Positions 15,240-22,953 of a stretch of DNA of 37,721 nt are shown piece by piece. The DNA comes from Streptomyces violascens (GTDB taxonomy: Bacteria > Actinomycetota > Actinomycetes > Streptomycetales > Streptomycetaceae). The stretch spans positions 1-37,721 of the forward strand of contig NZ_BMUA01000047.1 of the NCBI RefSeq assembly GCF_014649955.1. Reading direction: 5' to 3'. The translations under genes and the position numbers were made by a program. How positions within the stretch are numbered: the first letter of the stretch is position 1; each line of letters opens with the position of its first letter. The notes below the pieces were generated by a model that was not told the DNA's origin, did no database searches, and saw only the letters and a list, made by a program, of their open reading frames with translations.

Positions 15240-16142
15240 ATGGCAGCCACGTCCACGACCGCAACCTGGATACTCACCCTCGTCGGCAACATCGCGTGCC
15301 TGCTCCTCGGTGTCCAGATGCTCCGGTTCTGGATAGCCAAGGACTGGCCACGTATGTGCACGGCCCTGATCGGGGCCATGACACTGCTGACCCTGGTGTC
15401 CAACCCGAGCCTCCCCATGGAGCTGGCGGCCAGGCTGCGGGCAACCGTCGCCAAGAACTTCGACGCCGACCCCGCCCCTGTGGACCACGGCACGACCACG
15501 CCGGACGGAACGGGGCACACTGACAGCACACCGTGGGGGACGATCGCGATCGTCGCCGGCACCATCGCGGCACTCATCGCGCTCCTGCTCATCGCCAGCG
15601 CTCTCGCCGCAGTGCTGCGCCGCCGACGCGAGCGTACGCAAGCGCAGTCGCGGCGTGACGGCGAACTCTCCCAGAGACGAGCCGAGTTGGAGACTCGGCA
15701 CGACGCGGTGCGGGAGGCGTACGGCGACTTCGAAATGAACCTCCTGGACAACCTCCACCGACTGGCCCTGGCCGACGTGAACGTCCTCCAGACCGCCCGC
15801 CTCATCGACGCCCTCGACGCCGCGCGCGATGCCCGCATCTCCACCGCCCCCGAAACCCTCGACACATACCGCAAGACCGTCACCGCCCTCGAAGCCGCCT
15901 TCAAGAGCGCCGACCACCACGCCCGAACAACCGGCGCCCGCTACCTCCCGCCCGCCGAACGCCGCAACATCGAACAGGCCCAAGCCGCCTTGGCCGTCGC
16001 CCTCGACGAGCGCGGCTACGCCCCCCAGCGCCAGATCGCCCTGCGCCGCGCACTGACCCTGATCGAGAGCGTCATCCCCGTCCCCCAGGAAGCCATCGCC
16101 GCCCTGGAGATGAACACCCGCCCCGCGCTCGATAAGAACTGA
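15240..16142 (+). CDS. Membrane protein with cytoplasmic coiled coil, 300 aa
   Basis: Hydrophobic segments at about 8-30, 36-55 and 101-125 predict three membrane spans. A strongly basic stretch (VLRRRRERTQAQSRRDGELS) and a long charged helical region (to about residue 240) follow. ATG start with AGG eight bases upstream. No enzyme motif. The build, a membrane anchor plus a long helical domain, would suit a structural or transfer-accessory role. Confidence 0.65.
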   Translation: MAATSTTATWILTLVGNIACLLLGVQMLRFWIAKDWPRMCTALIGAMTLLTLVSNPSLPMELAARLRATVAKNFDADPAPVDHGTTTPDGTGHTDSTPWGTIAIVAGTIAALIALLLIASALAAVLRRRRERTQAQSRRDGELSQRRAELETRHDAVREAYGDFEMNLLDNLHRLALADVNVLQTARLIDALDAARDARISTAPETLDTYRKTVTALEAAFKSADHHARTTGARYLPPAERRNIEQAQAALAVALDERGYAPQRQIALRRALTLIESVIPVPQEAIAALEMNTRPALDKN

Positions 16143-16260
16143 ACCGCACCACGCTGCTGTCGGACCCGGCTGATACAAGGAACTGCGAGGCCAGCGGCCC
16201 ATGCAGCGCCGCGGACACCGCCCGACCCGCCGCCACATCACCGTGAGGGGAACCGACACC

Positions 16261-16386
16261 GTGCCGCCCACGCACCGCCCACCTCGTCCGACCCGGGCCA
16301 CAGACCTGCCGCGCGTCGAGCAGGAAATCACCACCCTCGGGCTGCACGCCTGCGCCAGGAGTGCTCGCGCAGGAAGTCGCGGATGA
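16261..16386 (+). CDS. Small protein, 41 aa
   Basis: GTG start ten bases after GAGGGG; the last part (LPRVEQEITTLGLHACARSA) is protein-like. Its stop overlaps the next start (ATGA), the first of two such overlaps in a row. An ATG at 16201 in the same frame lacks a ribosome site. Function unknown. Confidence 0.4.
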   Translation: MPPTHRPPRPTRATDLPRVEQEITTLGLHACARSARAGSRG

Positions 16387-16475
16387 CCAACGACCCGCCT
16401 CCCGAACGACCAGGCAGCCGCGCTGCCGCACGAGTCGCTGGCCGCCCCACGCACCGACGTAAGGACTCCCCGTGA
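16383..16475 (+). CDS. Small basic peptide, 30 aa
   Basis: ATG overlaps the previous stop (ATGA) and its own stop overlaps the next start (GTGA). AGGAAG lies six bases upstream. The peptide starts MTNDPPPERPGSRAAARVAG and is Arg/Pro-rich. It may be a real coupled small gene or only a coupling device for the gene at 16472. Confidence 0.4.
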   Translation: MTNDPPPERPGSRAAARVAGRPTHRRKDSP

Positions 16476-17293
16476 GTTACATCCGCTTTCAGGACCTCCA
16501 CGGCTTTGCCCAGCTCAACGGACGCGAGCGCCCCCACCTCCACAACCTGATACACGACCACGCCCGAAGGGTCCTCTTCGACTCCCCGAACTCCGGAGAC
16601 CGGGCCTACGCGCTGTTCGACCTGCTGCCCGACAACCACGCACTGCGGGAAATCCGGCTCGGCGGCCAGGTGAGTCCGTACCGGTGGCTGGGCATGTACG
16701 CCCGTTCGCTGTACAACATCATCTTCGATGACCCGGTCGTCGACTACCGAGGCCACCAGGTCCGACCTCTGACCCTGCTCCTCAACACCGCGATGGACAG
16801 CGGAACGGAGCCGCTGCGCCTCGCGGCCCGCCTGATGGGCCAGTGCGAGGTCAACACCTGGGTCGACGGTCCCCACCGCCGCTGGCTCGCCGACGTGATC
16901 ACCCAGGGCCTGGCATCGGGCGACTTCCGCCCGGAATGCGGCTGGCACGACGTACAGCGCCTTCTGCTCGAACGCGACGACCACCCCGTCGTCGTCTCCT
17001 GGAGCGACCCCTTCCCCACCTGGTGGACCGCCAGCCTGCAGACACCCGCCGGCGACGTCCTGGACGACGAGGAGGCCGAGCAGATGTGGGAGGCGCTCCC
17101 CGCGGCCGAGCAGTGGACGCACGGCCTGCAGGCGCTGCGCACCCGCACGGCAGAGCTCCTGGAGATGACCCCCGACTGGGCCGGCTACCGGTTCGGCTCG
17201 ACCGTGAGTCTGGGCGACCTGCTGGCCCCGGACCACACCCGCCGCCTGGACCAGGCCTTCGAACTGACCAGCCCCCGCCCGCACACCCCCTGA
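16472..17293 (+). CDS. Hypothetical protein, 273 aa
   Basis: GTG start with AAGGA five bases upstream, overlapping the previous small gene. A soluble protein rich in Trp, Arg and acidic residues; an N-terminal helical region (LHNLIHDHARRVLFDSP) is followed by YRWLGMYARSLYNIIF. No motif recognised. Gene 17306 follows after 12 bases, so the two are co-transcribed. Confidence 0.65.
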   Translation: MSYIRFQDLHGFAQLNGRERPHLHNLIHDHARRVLFDSPNSGDRAYALFDLLPDNHALREIRLGGQVSPYRWLGMYARSLYNIIFDDPVVDYRGHQVRPLTLLLNTAMDSGTEPLRLAARLMGQCEVNTWVDGPHRRWLADVITQGLASGDFRPECGWHDVQRLLLERDDHPVVVSWSDPFPTWWTASLQTPAGDVLDDEEAEQMWEALPAAEQWTHGLQALRTRTAELLEMTPDWAGYRFGSTVSLGDLLAPDHTRRLDQAFELTSPRPHTP

Positions 17294-17305
17294 GAGGAGC
17301 CACAC

Positions 17306-17689
17306 GTGGACGCAAGCGTCTACCTCGACCGCACCGCCCTCAAGGACGCGGTCCTCAACCTGCTCATCCCGTCAGGTGGGCCCGAGCCCCACCCGACGGT
17401 CTTCGCCACCGGAACCGAAATCAACGGTGAGGCCGCCAATCCGTCGAGCCTGAGCCGGGTCTACCAGTACGTGGATCAGCGCGCCGAGTACGCCCACCTC
17501 GATGCCGAGGACGACGGCGAGGATCTCCAGGACGAACTCGCTGAACTCTTCGGCGCCGACACCGACGAAGACGGCGGTGCGCTCGTCGAGAAGGCCGATC
17601 CCGAGGCCGATCGGGAGATTGCCCACGAGATCATCAAGGCCCTTGCCGCCGCCTACCCGCTGCCGGCGGCCGTGCGCGAAGCGCTCTGA
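17306..17689 (+). CDS. Acidic hypothetical protein, 127 aa
   Basis: GTG start with GAGAGGAG six bases upstream. Strongly acidic from residue 60 (HLDAEDDGEDLQDELAELFG) with a C-terminal helix. Last gene of the plus-strand block, closed by the terminator at 17733. Acidic proteins of this size on plasmids can be DNA mimics or partner subunits; nothing here decides that. Confidence 0.65.
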   Translation: MDASVYLDRTALKDAVLNLLIPSGGPEPHPTVFATGTEINGEAANPSSLSRVYQYVDQRAEYAHLDAEDDGEDLQDELAELFGADTDEDGGALVEKADPEADREIAHEIIKALAAAYPLPAAVREAL

Positions 17690-17732
17690 ACCCCGCGGCC
17701 GTGCGGTGCATGCCGTGGCCGACCTAAAACGC

Positions 17733-17767
17733 CGATGAGGCCCGACCGTTGCGGTCGGGCCTCATCG
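17733..17767. terminator. Strong bidirectional terminator between convergent genes
   Basis: 16-bp perfect arms (17733-17748 and 17752-17767; core GATGAGGCCCGACCG) with a 3-base loop. It separates the plus-strand block from the minus-strand gene ending at 17791. Confidence 0.85.
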
Positions 17768-17790
17768 CGTTCCGCCTCGTGTGCCGGGAG

Positions 17791-18111
17791 CTACCGGATG
17801 GTGCGGGCATGCTGCAGGGCCTCGTTGAGCTTTTGCGCGAGCTGGGTAGCGAGGATCGCCGCCTCGCCCAGGAGCCGGCCGGCTTCTTTGTTCGGCTCGC
17901 TGCCGGGGTCGCGAGAGGTCGTGCGGTAGGCCGCGGCCGACTGCAGGATCACCGGACCGGCGTGGCCCGCGATCTTCTGCAGGAGCTCCACCGACTCAGT
18001 CACCTGGCGAGGGTCCTCGTAGGCCGCCTTGCCGTTCTGCACCTCCTTCTCGAGGTCACGCATCGCCTCGTGGGCGTAGCGGGCGCGGTAGGTCGGAACG
18101 ACTCGGGCCAC
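17791..18111 (-). CDS. Hypothetical helical protein, 106 aa
   Basis: GTG start with AAAGGAAA seven bases upstream; the longer open frame above it is not supported. Mostly helical (MRDLEKEVQNGKAAYEDPRQ, then VTESVELLQKIAGHAG and a C-terminal Ala/Gln helix). It lies beyond the T-tracted terminator of the transfer operon and so is probably expressed separately. No family recognised. Confidence 0.6.
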   Translation of the reverse strand: MARVVPTYRARYAHEAMRDLEKEVQNGKAAYEDPRQVTESVELLQKIAGHAGPVILQSAAAYRTTSRDPGSEPNKEAGRLLGEAAILATQLAQKLNEALQHARTIR

Positions 18112-18197
18112 AGCGGAGTTTCCTTTCCTCGGGGAGCCCCAGTGTCGGACCTGGTCCGCTGGCGGCGGAGCAATTCCGGCCATCCGACAACACAAAA

Positions 18198-18237
18198 GGG
18201 GGTGGTGATGCGGGGAGTTCCCTGCATCACCACCCCC
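18198..18237 (-). terminator. Intrinsic terminator of the transfer operon
   Basis: 14-bp perfect arms (GGGGGTGGTGATGC and complement) with a 12-base loop; on the minus strand it is followed by TTTT. It ends the operon just past the gene at 18252. Confidence 0.8.
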
Positions 18238-18251
18238 TCATTCCAGGCGGC

Positions 18252-18545
18252 TTACGGCCGGGGCCCGGTCCTGCGCTGGCTGTAAAGGGTCGCCAGGCGT
18301 AGCACCGACATCGTCAGCACGATGACGGCGATGGAGCCGAGCAGGCCCCACTCCCGGTACAGGACGTACCAGAACAGTGCGACCGATCCCAGGACCAGCG
18401 CGACCAGGGCGATGGCCCCCAGCGCGATCGGCGCCAGGACGGCGACCAGGTGGCGCACGTCTCGCGCGATCTCCCGCAACGAGTCGGTCTTGCCGGTTGG
18501 CTGCCCGTTCTCCGGCCGGTCGCCCGGCAGTTGCTCATCCGGCAT
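18252..18545 (-). CDS. Small membrane protein, 97 aa
   Basis: Two hydrophobic segments (about residues 34-57 and 66-85) separated by a short charged turn (YREWG), with a hydrophilic N-terminus. ATG at 18545 chosen for GGGGAGG six bases upstream over an ATG 15 bases earlier. Small two-span proteins next to the translocase are usual in Streptomyces transfer regions (Spd-type spread proteins); that role is inference from position. Confidence 0.65.
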   Translation of the reverse strand: MPDEQLPGDRPENGQPTGKTDSLREIARDVRHLVAVLAPIALGAIALVALVLGSVALFWYVLYREWGLLGSIAVIVLTMSVLRLATLYSQRRTGPRP

Positions 18546-18636
18546 GCGTGGCCTCCCCACGGCCCGCCGGGACGGCGGGCCGTCCGCGCCCGGTCGCTCC
18601 GGCCCGGAGCGGGGTAGTGGTGCGCACCTTCATCAT
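18535..18636 (-). CDS. Possible small peptide, 33 aa
   Basis: ATG at 18636 follows AAGGAG by three bases, and the stop overlaps the start of the membrane protein gene (18545). The peptide is basic, rich in Gly/Arg/Ala. A 10-bp-arm hairpin (18559-18568 with 18574-18583) lies inside it, so this may be a translated leader that gates the next gene. Confidence 0.4.
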   Translation of the reverse strand: MMKVRTTTPLRAGATGRGRPAVPAGRGEATHAG

Positions 18637-18680
18637 CTGCTCCTTCTGATCGGCAGCCCGTAGTGGAGGGCGGCAGGGGT

Positions 18681-21137
18681 TCACGGGAGTTCCTTGATGG
18701 CCTGCTCGATTGCCACCCGCTTGTAGACGGTGATCTTGCGTTGCGGGTCACCCACCGAGGGGACCCGCTCGGTGGTGAGCGTGATGCCGTGTTCCTTGAG
18801 GCGCCGGGCGATCTCCTTGCCCTGTTCCCGGCGCCGAGCTCCGGCATCGGCCATGTGGTCCCAGCGGGACCACGCCTTCTCGTCCTCCTCGCGAAGGCGG
18901 GCAACGACGTCCTCGACCGGGACGTAGCCGAGGTAGCCGGAGGATGTCGCCTCCATGGCGTACTGGATCGAGGCCAGGATCGAGGGGAGCGGCCGCACGT
19001 CCGGGTCGGTGCTGCACAGCGCGAGCAGGGCTGCGAGGTTGAGCCCTGCCTCGGCGCAGTCCGCGGCGATGCTGGGCAGCCCGGCGGCGCCCCGCTCCGC
19101 GCCGAGCCGCGCCGCGGTGTCGACGGTGACCTCCCGGAACTTGTAGCGCACGGGACGGTCGGGCATCTGTGGCAGGCCCTTGGCGTAGATGACGCCGGCG
19201 TCGCGCAGGTCGCTGGGGGACACCGCCGGGGTCAGCCGGTCGGCCCGGTAGCCCTCGGCCAGGGCGCCCGCGCCGAGCAGTGCGGTCACGTCGTCGCCGC
19301 GGCAGGCGCCGAGCAGCCGGGCGGCGACCTTCGGGCCGATCGGAGCGCCGAGGTAGTCGGAGGTGCCGAACTGGGAGCCGGCGTAGACCCAGATGGCTTC
19401 CTTACGGCCGACCAGCAGGAGCTCGATCAGCAGCTTCTTGGCCTCGTCCGACAGCTTGGGCCACTCGTCGACGAACAGGCACACGGCCGGGTGTTCGCGG
19501 CTGGGCTTCCAGGTGTTGCCCATCCGGTACTTGTGGCGCATCCGGGCGCGGGACTTGGCCAGTCCCAGGAAGAACCGGAGCACGGCGATGATCTGCTCGT
19601 CGCTGTGCGCGCTCGCGGTGATCGCCTCGCCGAGGTCGGCGACGCCGGAGCCGTAGGGGTCGATGTTGAAGGTCACCGCGTCGTAGCAGGCGGTGGTGAC
19701 CTCCGCCATGGCCAGCATGATCCCCGATTTGGCGGCGCCGGAGTCGCCCACCATGAGCAGCATGAGCCCGGCGAGCGAGTAGGCGAGCGGGGAGGTGTCC
19801 ATCACCAGGCCGAAGTCGGCGACGTCGTTGATCGACCTCGACAGCGGCGGCCGGTAGGGGAGTTCGCCGAGGGTCGCGAACGGATTGCGCTGGACGAGAC
19901 GGACGGTGCAGGTGTCGCCCGGGTCTTCCCACGGCTCGACCTGGACGCCGCTGCCGCGCGGCAGGCGCAGCCGCGTGATCAGCCCCTTGTGGGTGTTGTT
20001 CGCGCTGATGTCGTCGGGTGAGCCGGAGCGGACCCTGACGGTCAGCTGCCACCCCCACGGGAAGTTCACGCCGTCGCCGACCCAGCCGACGTCGACGCCC
20101 TCGGTGCGCAGCGCGCGCCACAGGCAGTCGGCTGCCGCCTGAGCGGTGGTGGCCAGGGCGATCGGGTACGGCTGGGCATCCGCGGCGGGCGCGGTCCCCT
20201 CCAGGGGCCGCCCGCCGGGGACTGCCGCCGTCGCAGCGCCAGGTGCGGCCGCGGCCGCCGATTCCACGGCCGGGGCTTCGCTGCCCGTGGCCGGTCCGGC
20301 GAGGCTGTCGGCGGGAGCTGACGGTGCATCCGCCGTGCCGGGCGCGGGGTCCCATCCGGGAGCGACCGGCAGTGGAGCGTCGCTCTCAGCTGCCTCTGCC
20401 TCCTCGTCCTCGGAGGTCTCCGATTCGCCGGCGGCGGCCTCGAGGGCGGCGGCGACGTCCGCGTCGGGGTCGAACGTCAACGCAGGGGTCTTCGCGGTCC
20501 ACGTCCAGGGCCAGCGCCCCATCGCCCAGACCCAGGCTGTGCCTGCGAGGGTGATGAACACCGAGACCCTGGTGGCAACTTCCGGCGCCTGCCAGGCCAG
20601 CACGCCGGCTACGCCCGCGGCGATCAGGGCGTTGGTGCGGCGGGACTGGGCTCGCTCGCGGCGGACCGCGCCCAGGCGTTGGGCGGTGGGGACCCGGGGG
20701 GTGAACTCCTGGTCCGCGAGGTCGTCCAGGGTGCCCTGGATCTTGTCGGCGGCCTTCCATGTCTGGGGTGTCTGCTGCTCGGCGGTGCGCGCCGTGTTCA
20801 GCTGCTGCGTGGCGATGGTCGTGCGGGCCTTGATCCGCTCGTTGAAGTCCTTGTGCTGGCGGTTGAGGAGCATCGTCAGGAGCTGCTCGTCGGTCAGGTC
20901 CTCGGCGCTCCACCAGCGGCCGAGCTGGTGGTGCACGACGTGGCTGAGGCCGTCTTTCCACGCCTGCAATCCGGTGGGGCTCTCCTGCTCCGTGGCGGGG
21001 CCGGCGTCCTGCTCTGCTGTGTCGGTGGCGGCCGGGCCATCGACGTCTTCCACCGCGTGGGTGGAGGGCCCGGGAGCGTGCGCGGACACGTCGGTGTCGC
21101 GGCTGGGGTCGGGGTGTTTGGTGAGATCCACAGCCAC
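18681..21137 (-). CDS. FtsK/SpoIIIE-type DNA translocase (TraB-like transfer protein), 818 aa
   Basis: Layout: hydrophilic N-terminus; two membrane segments at about 169-205 (TNALIAAGVAGVLAW, then VFITLAGTAWVWAMG); an Ala/Pro/Glu linker; the motor domain with Walker A GDSGAAKS at about 460 and Walker B AVCLFVDEW at about 556; and a C-terminal winged-helix-like domain at about 725-812. This matches septal DNA translocators such as TraB, which move double-stranded plasmid DNA in mycelial conjugation and recognise it by the C-terminal winged helix. The Walker A has Ala where Gly precedes Lys. GTG start with AAAGG seven bases upstream; the open frame before it is not coding. Located in the minus-strand transfer operon. 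Confidence 0.85.
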   Translation of the reverse strand: MAVDLTKHPDPSRDTDVSAHAPGPSTHAVEDVDGPAATDTAEQDAGPATEQESPTGLQAWKDGLSHVVHHQLGRWWSAEDLTDEQLLTMLLNRQHKDFNERIKARTTIATQQLNTARTAEQQTPQTWKAADKIQGTLDDLADQEFTPRVPTAQRLGAVRRERAQSRRTNALIAAGVAGVLAWQAPEVATRVSVFITLAGTAWVWAMGRWPWTWTAKTPALTFDPDADVAAALEAAAGESETSEDEEAEAAESDAPLPVAPGWDPAPGTADAPSAPADSLAGPATGSEAPAVESAAAAAPGAATAAVPGGRPLEGTAPAADAQPYPIALATTAQAAADCLWRALRTEGVDVGWVGDGVNFPWGWQLTVRVRSGSPDDISANNTHKGLITRLRLPRGSGVQVEPWEDPGDTCTVRLVQRNPFATLGELPYRPPLSRSINDVADFGLVMDTSPLAYSLAGLMLLMVGDSGAAKSGIMLAMAEVTTACYDAVTFNIDPYGSGVADLGEAITASAHSDEQIIAVLRFFLGLAKSRARMRHKYRMGNTWKPSREHPAVCLFVDEWPKLSDEAKKLLIELLLVGRKEAIWVYAGSQFGTSDYLGAPIGPKVAARLLGACRGDDVTALLGAGALAEGYRADRLTPAVSPSDLRDAGVIYAKGLPQMPDRPVRYKFREVTVDTAARLGAERGAAGLPSIAADCAEAGLNLAALLALCSTDPDVRPLPSILASIQYAMEATSSGYLGYVPVEDVVARLREEDEKAWSRWDHMADAGARRREQGKEIARRLKEHGITLTTERVPSVGDPQRKITVYKRVAIEQAIKELP

Positions 21138-21221
21138 GGTGCGGCCTTTCGCAGAGCAGGAAGCGGGGGAGGGCGAAGTGATGTGTCTGATCGTGTTTTC
21201 GCAGGTCAGAGACAGGGCGGG

Positions 21222-21297
21222 TGATCGGCCGGCGATCCGCCGGGGCTGATCGGCCAGGCGTATCGGGACCGATCGTCGGCGGATCACCGGCCGATCG
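21222..21297. repeat. GATC-rich inverted repeat upstream of the translocase gene
   Basis: A 22-base arm at 21222-21243 is the near reverse complement (19 of 22) of 21276-21297, with 32 bases between. GATC occurs nine times within 21188-21313, mostly as CCGATC or CGGATC. It lies in the 179-bp gap ahead of the translocase gene. It could be an operator, a processing hairpin or a binding site for a transfer protein. Confidence 0.5.
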
Positions 21298-21316
21298 CCG
21301 GCGGATCGGATCCGGG

Positions 21317-21838
21317 TTAGCCGGTGAGGCCTCCCAGGACCTGGCCGACGCTGCCGCCGGTGGTGGAGATGGCGCCCGACAGGGTGCCGAAGATGCCGCC
21401 GGCGGCGCCGAGGCAGACGCCGACGAGAGCCCCGACGAAGAACCAGTTTTTGCCGTCCTTCTTGTCGGAGGCCCAGGCCGCGGCATTCCACGCGACGATC
21501 ACCGCGCCGGTGAGGAAGGATCCGACGCTGCTCTTCTCGCCGCCGCTGGTCTTCGGTGCGGCCGGGGCGCCGGCACCGGGAACACCTCCGCCGGTGCCGG
21601 AGAGGATGCCGCCGCCGGTGCTGGCAGCCCAGCCGGCCGTGGCTCCGATGGTGCCGAGGATGCCGCCCCCCAGACCCAGCAGAATTCCGGCGCAAATGCC
21701 CCAAAGGAACGACCCGCGACCGGAGGTCTTGCCGCCCTTCCAGAGGCGGATCACATAGACCAGGATCAGGAGGCCGACCAGGGTGGCCCCGGCGCCGAAT
21801 CCAGCGGCTCCCGCTCCTCCTGCAGCAAGGGTGTTCAC
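21317..21838 (-). CDS. Gly/Ala-rich membrane protein, 173 aa
   Basis: GTG start overlapping the previous stop (GTGA). Hydrophobic segments at about 10-31, 43-68, 103-122 and 131-155, several rich in Gly (GICAGILLGLGGGILG), predict four membrane spans with glycine-zipper-like faces that favour oligomer formation. It sits between two other membrane protein genes and the translocase gene, consistent with part of the transfer pore or spread complex. No named family recognised. Confidence 0.65.
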   Translation of the reverse strand: MNTLAAGGAGAAGFGAGATLVGLLILVYVIRLWKGGKTSGRGSFLWGICAGILLGLGGGILGTIGATAGWAASTGGGILSGTGGGVPGAGAPAAPKTSGGEKSSVGSFLTGAVIVAWNAAAWASDKKDGKNWFFVGALVGVCLGAAGGIFGTLSGAISTTGGSVGQVLGGLTG

Positions 21839-22953
21839 GCGATATGTCCGTTCATGAGGTAGAGGGCGTACGTGCCGACCGGCCCGTACATGACTGAGCC
21901 GCAGACCATCGACGAGGTGACGATGCGCAGCGTGAATCCCGGCTTCTGCCGGGCTTTCAGGCGGCTGGCGAACCGCACCACCACGACGCAGGTCGGGGCC
22001 AGTGCGGCCGCGGCCGCCCAGCCCAGCGACCAGCCGGAACTGACCTGCAGGGACTGCGGGATGGACGCGTACATGCCGGCCAGGGAGTAGCCGCCGACGA
22101 CCGTCCCGACGCCCGGCAAAGTGGGTGGAAGCGGGACGAGTGCGATGCCCAGCGGGATGCCGTACAGGCGGATGCGCCTCCACCGCAGCCGATTCCTGTC
22201 CTCCACTGGGTCTTCGCTGGGCACGTACGGGCGGGCGAACCGGTCGGCCAGCGCGCGCACTTCGTCCACCAGCGGAGCGAAGCCCTGGCGCACCTCCTTG
22301 GCCACCGTGTCCTGGTCACCGGACTCGCCGACGGGCTCCTTCACGAGCGGCTCCGGATCCACGCGGGCCTCGGTAGGCTCGCCGCGACTGTGCTCCCGCC
22401 CGGGTGCGTCATCGACCGGGGCCAGATCATGGCTCTGACCTGTGTATTCGTCGCCATCCGAGTCCTGCGGCTCCTCCGGCGGTGCGAGGGACGCCGGAGT
22501 GGGCCAGGGGTTGCTCGGGTCCGTCTGCTTCGTCCACCAGTCCTCGCCCCGTCCTTCGCGCACTGGCCGGCGCGGCTCGGGTGCCGGGGACGGCCGGGGC
22601 TGCGCGGGAAGGGCCGGAGCCGTGGTCGGAAGGGGCGGAGCCCCCTCGGGTACGGCCTGCGCCGACGGCATCTGAGGTGCGGGGGCCGGCAGTTCAGCGG
22701 GCAGCGGGACGTGGAACGGGTCGGACTTTTCGTCGGCGGTGGTCACGATTCCTCCCTCCTCGGAGGCTCCCGTGATCCGCTCGCCCTCCAGGGCGAGTTG
22801 GATCAGCATGCGGATGAAGTGCTCGTTGTGATCGGCGTCTTCGCAGGTCATCGGCCCTGCCCGGTGGTGCGCACGCGCCACCTCGAGGCCGGGCGCCGGA
22901 CTCGGCCCCGGGCCTGTCCGGCTGGGAGCGTCCTTGCTGACCGGCTCAGTCAT
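21835..22953 (-). CDS. Pro-rich membrane protein of the transfer operon, 372 aa
   Basis: Residues 1-240 are hydrophilic and Pro/Glu-rich. A basic patch (RNRLRWRRIRLYG) leads into hydrophobic segments at about 270-290, 297-315, 321-337 and 348-368. The ATG overlaps the stop of the DUF2637-type gene by eight bases, and its own stop overlaps the next GTG, so three genes are translationally chained. The build suggests a membrane anchor with a large cytoplasmic arm. Function unknown beyond context. Confidence 0.65.
   Translation of the reverse strand: MTEPVSKDAPSRTGPGPSPAPGLEVARAHHRAGPMTCEDADHNEHFIRMLIQLALEGERITGASEEGGIVTTADEKSDPFHVPLPAELPAPAPQMPSAQAVPEGAPPLPTTAPALPAQPRPSPAPEPRRPVREGRGEDWWTKQTDPSNPWPTPASLAPPEEPQDSDGDEYTGQSHDLAPVDDAPGREHSRGEPTEARVDPEPLVKEPVGESGDQDTVAKEVRQGFAPLVDEVRALADRFARPYVPSEDPVEDRNRLRWRRIRLYGIPLGIALVPLPPTLPGVGTVVGGYSLAGMYASIPQSLQVSSGWSLGWAAAAALAPTCVVVVRFASRLKARQKPGFTLRIVTSSMVCGSVMYGPVGTYALYLMNGHIA

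Noticed and set aside
20146..21249. Long plus-strand open frame opposite the translocase gene
   Set aside because: Low-complexity Ala/Ser/Arg translation with no domain; it mirrors the coding strand of a clear FtsK-type gene.
21139..21704. N-terminal extension of the translocase beyond 21137
   Set aside because: The upstream residues are Arg/His shadow sequence antisense-like to the membrane protein frame; AAAGG marks the GTG at 21137.
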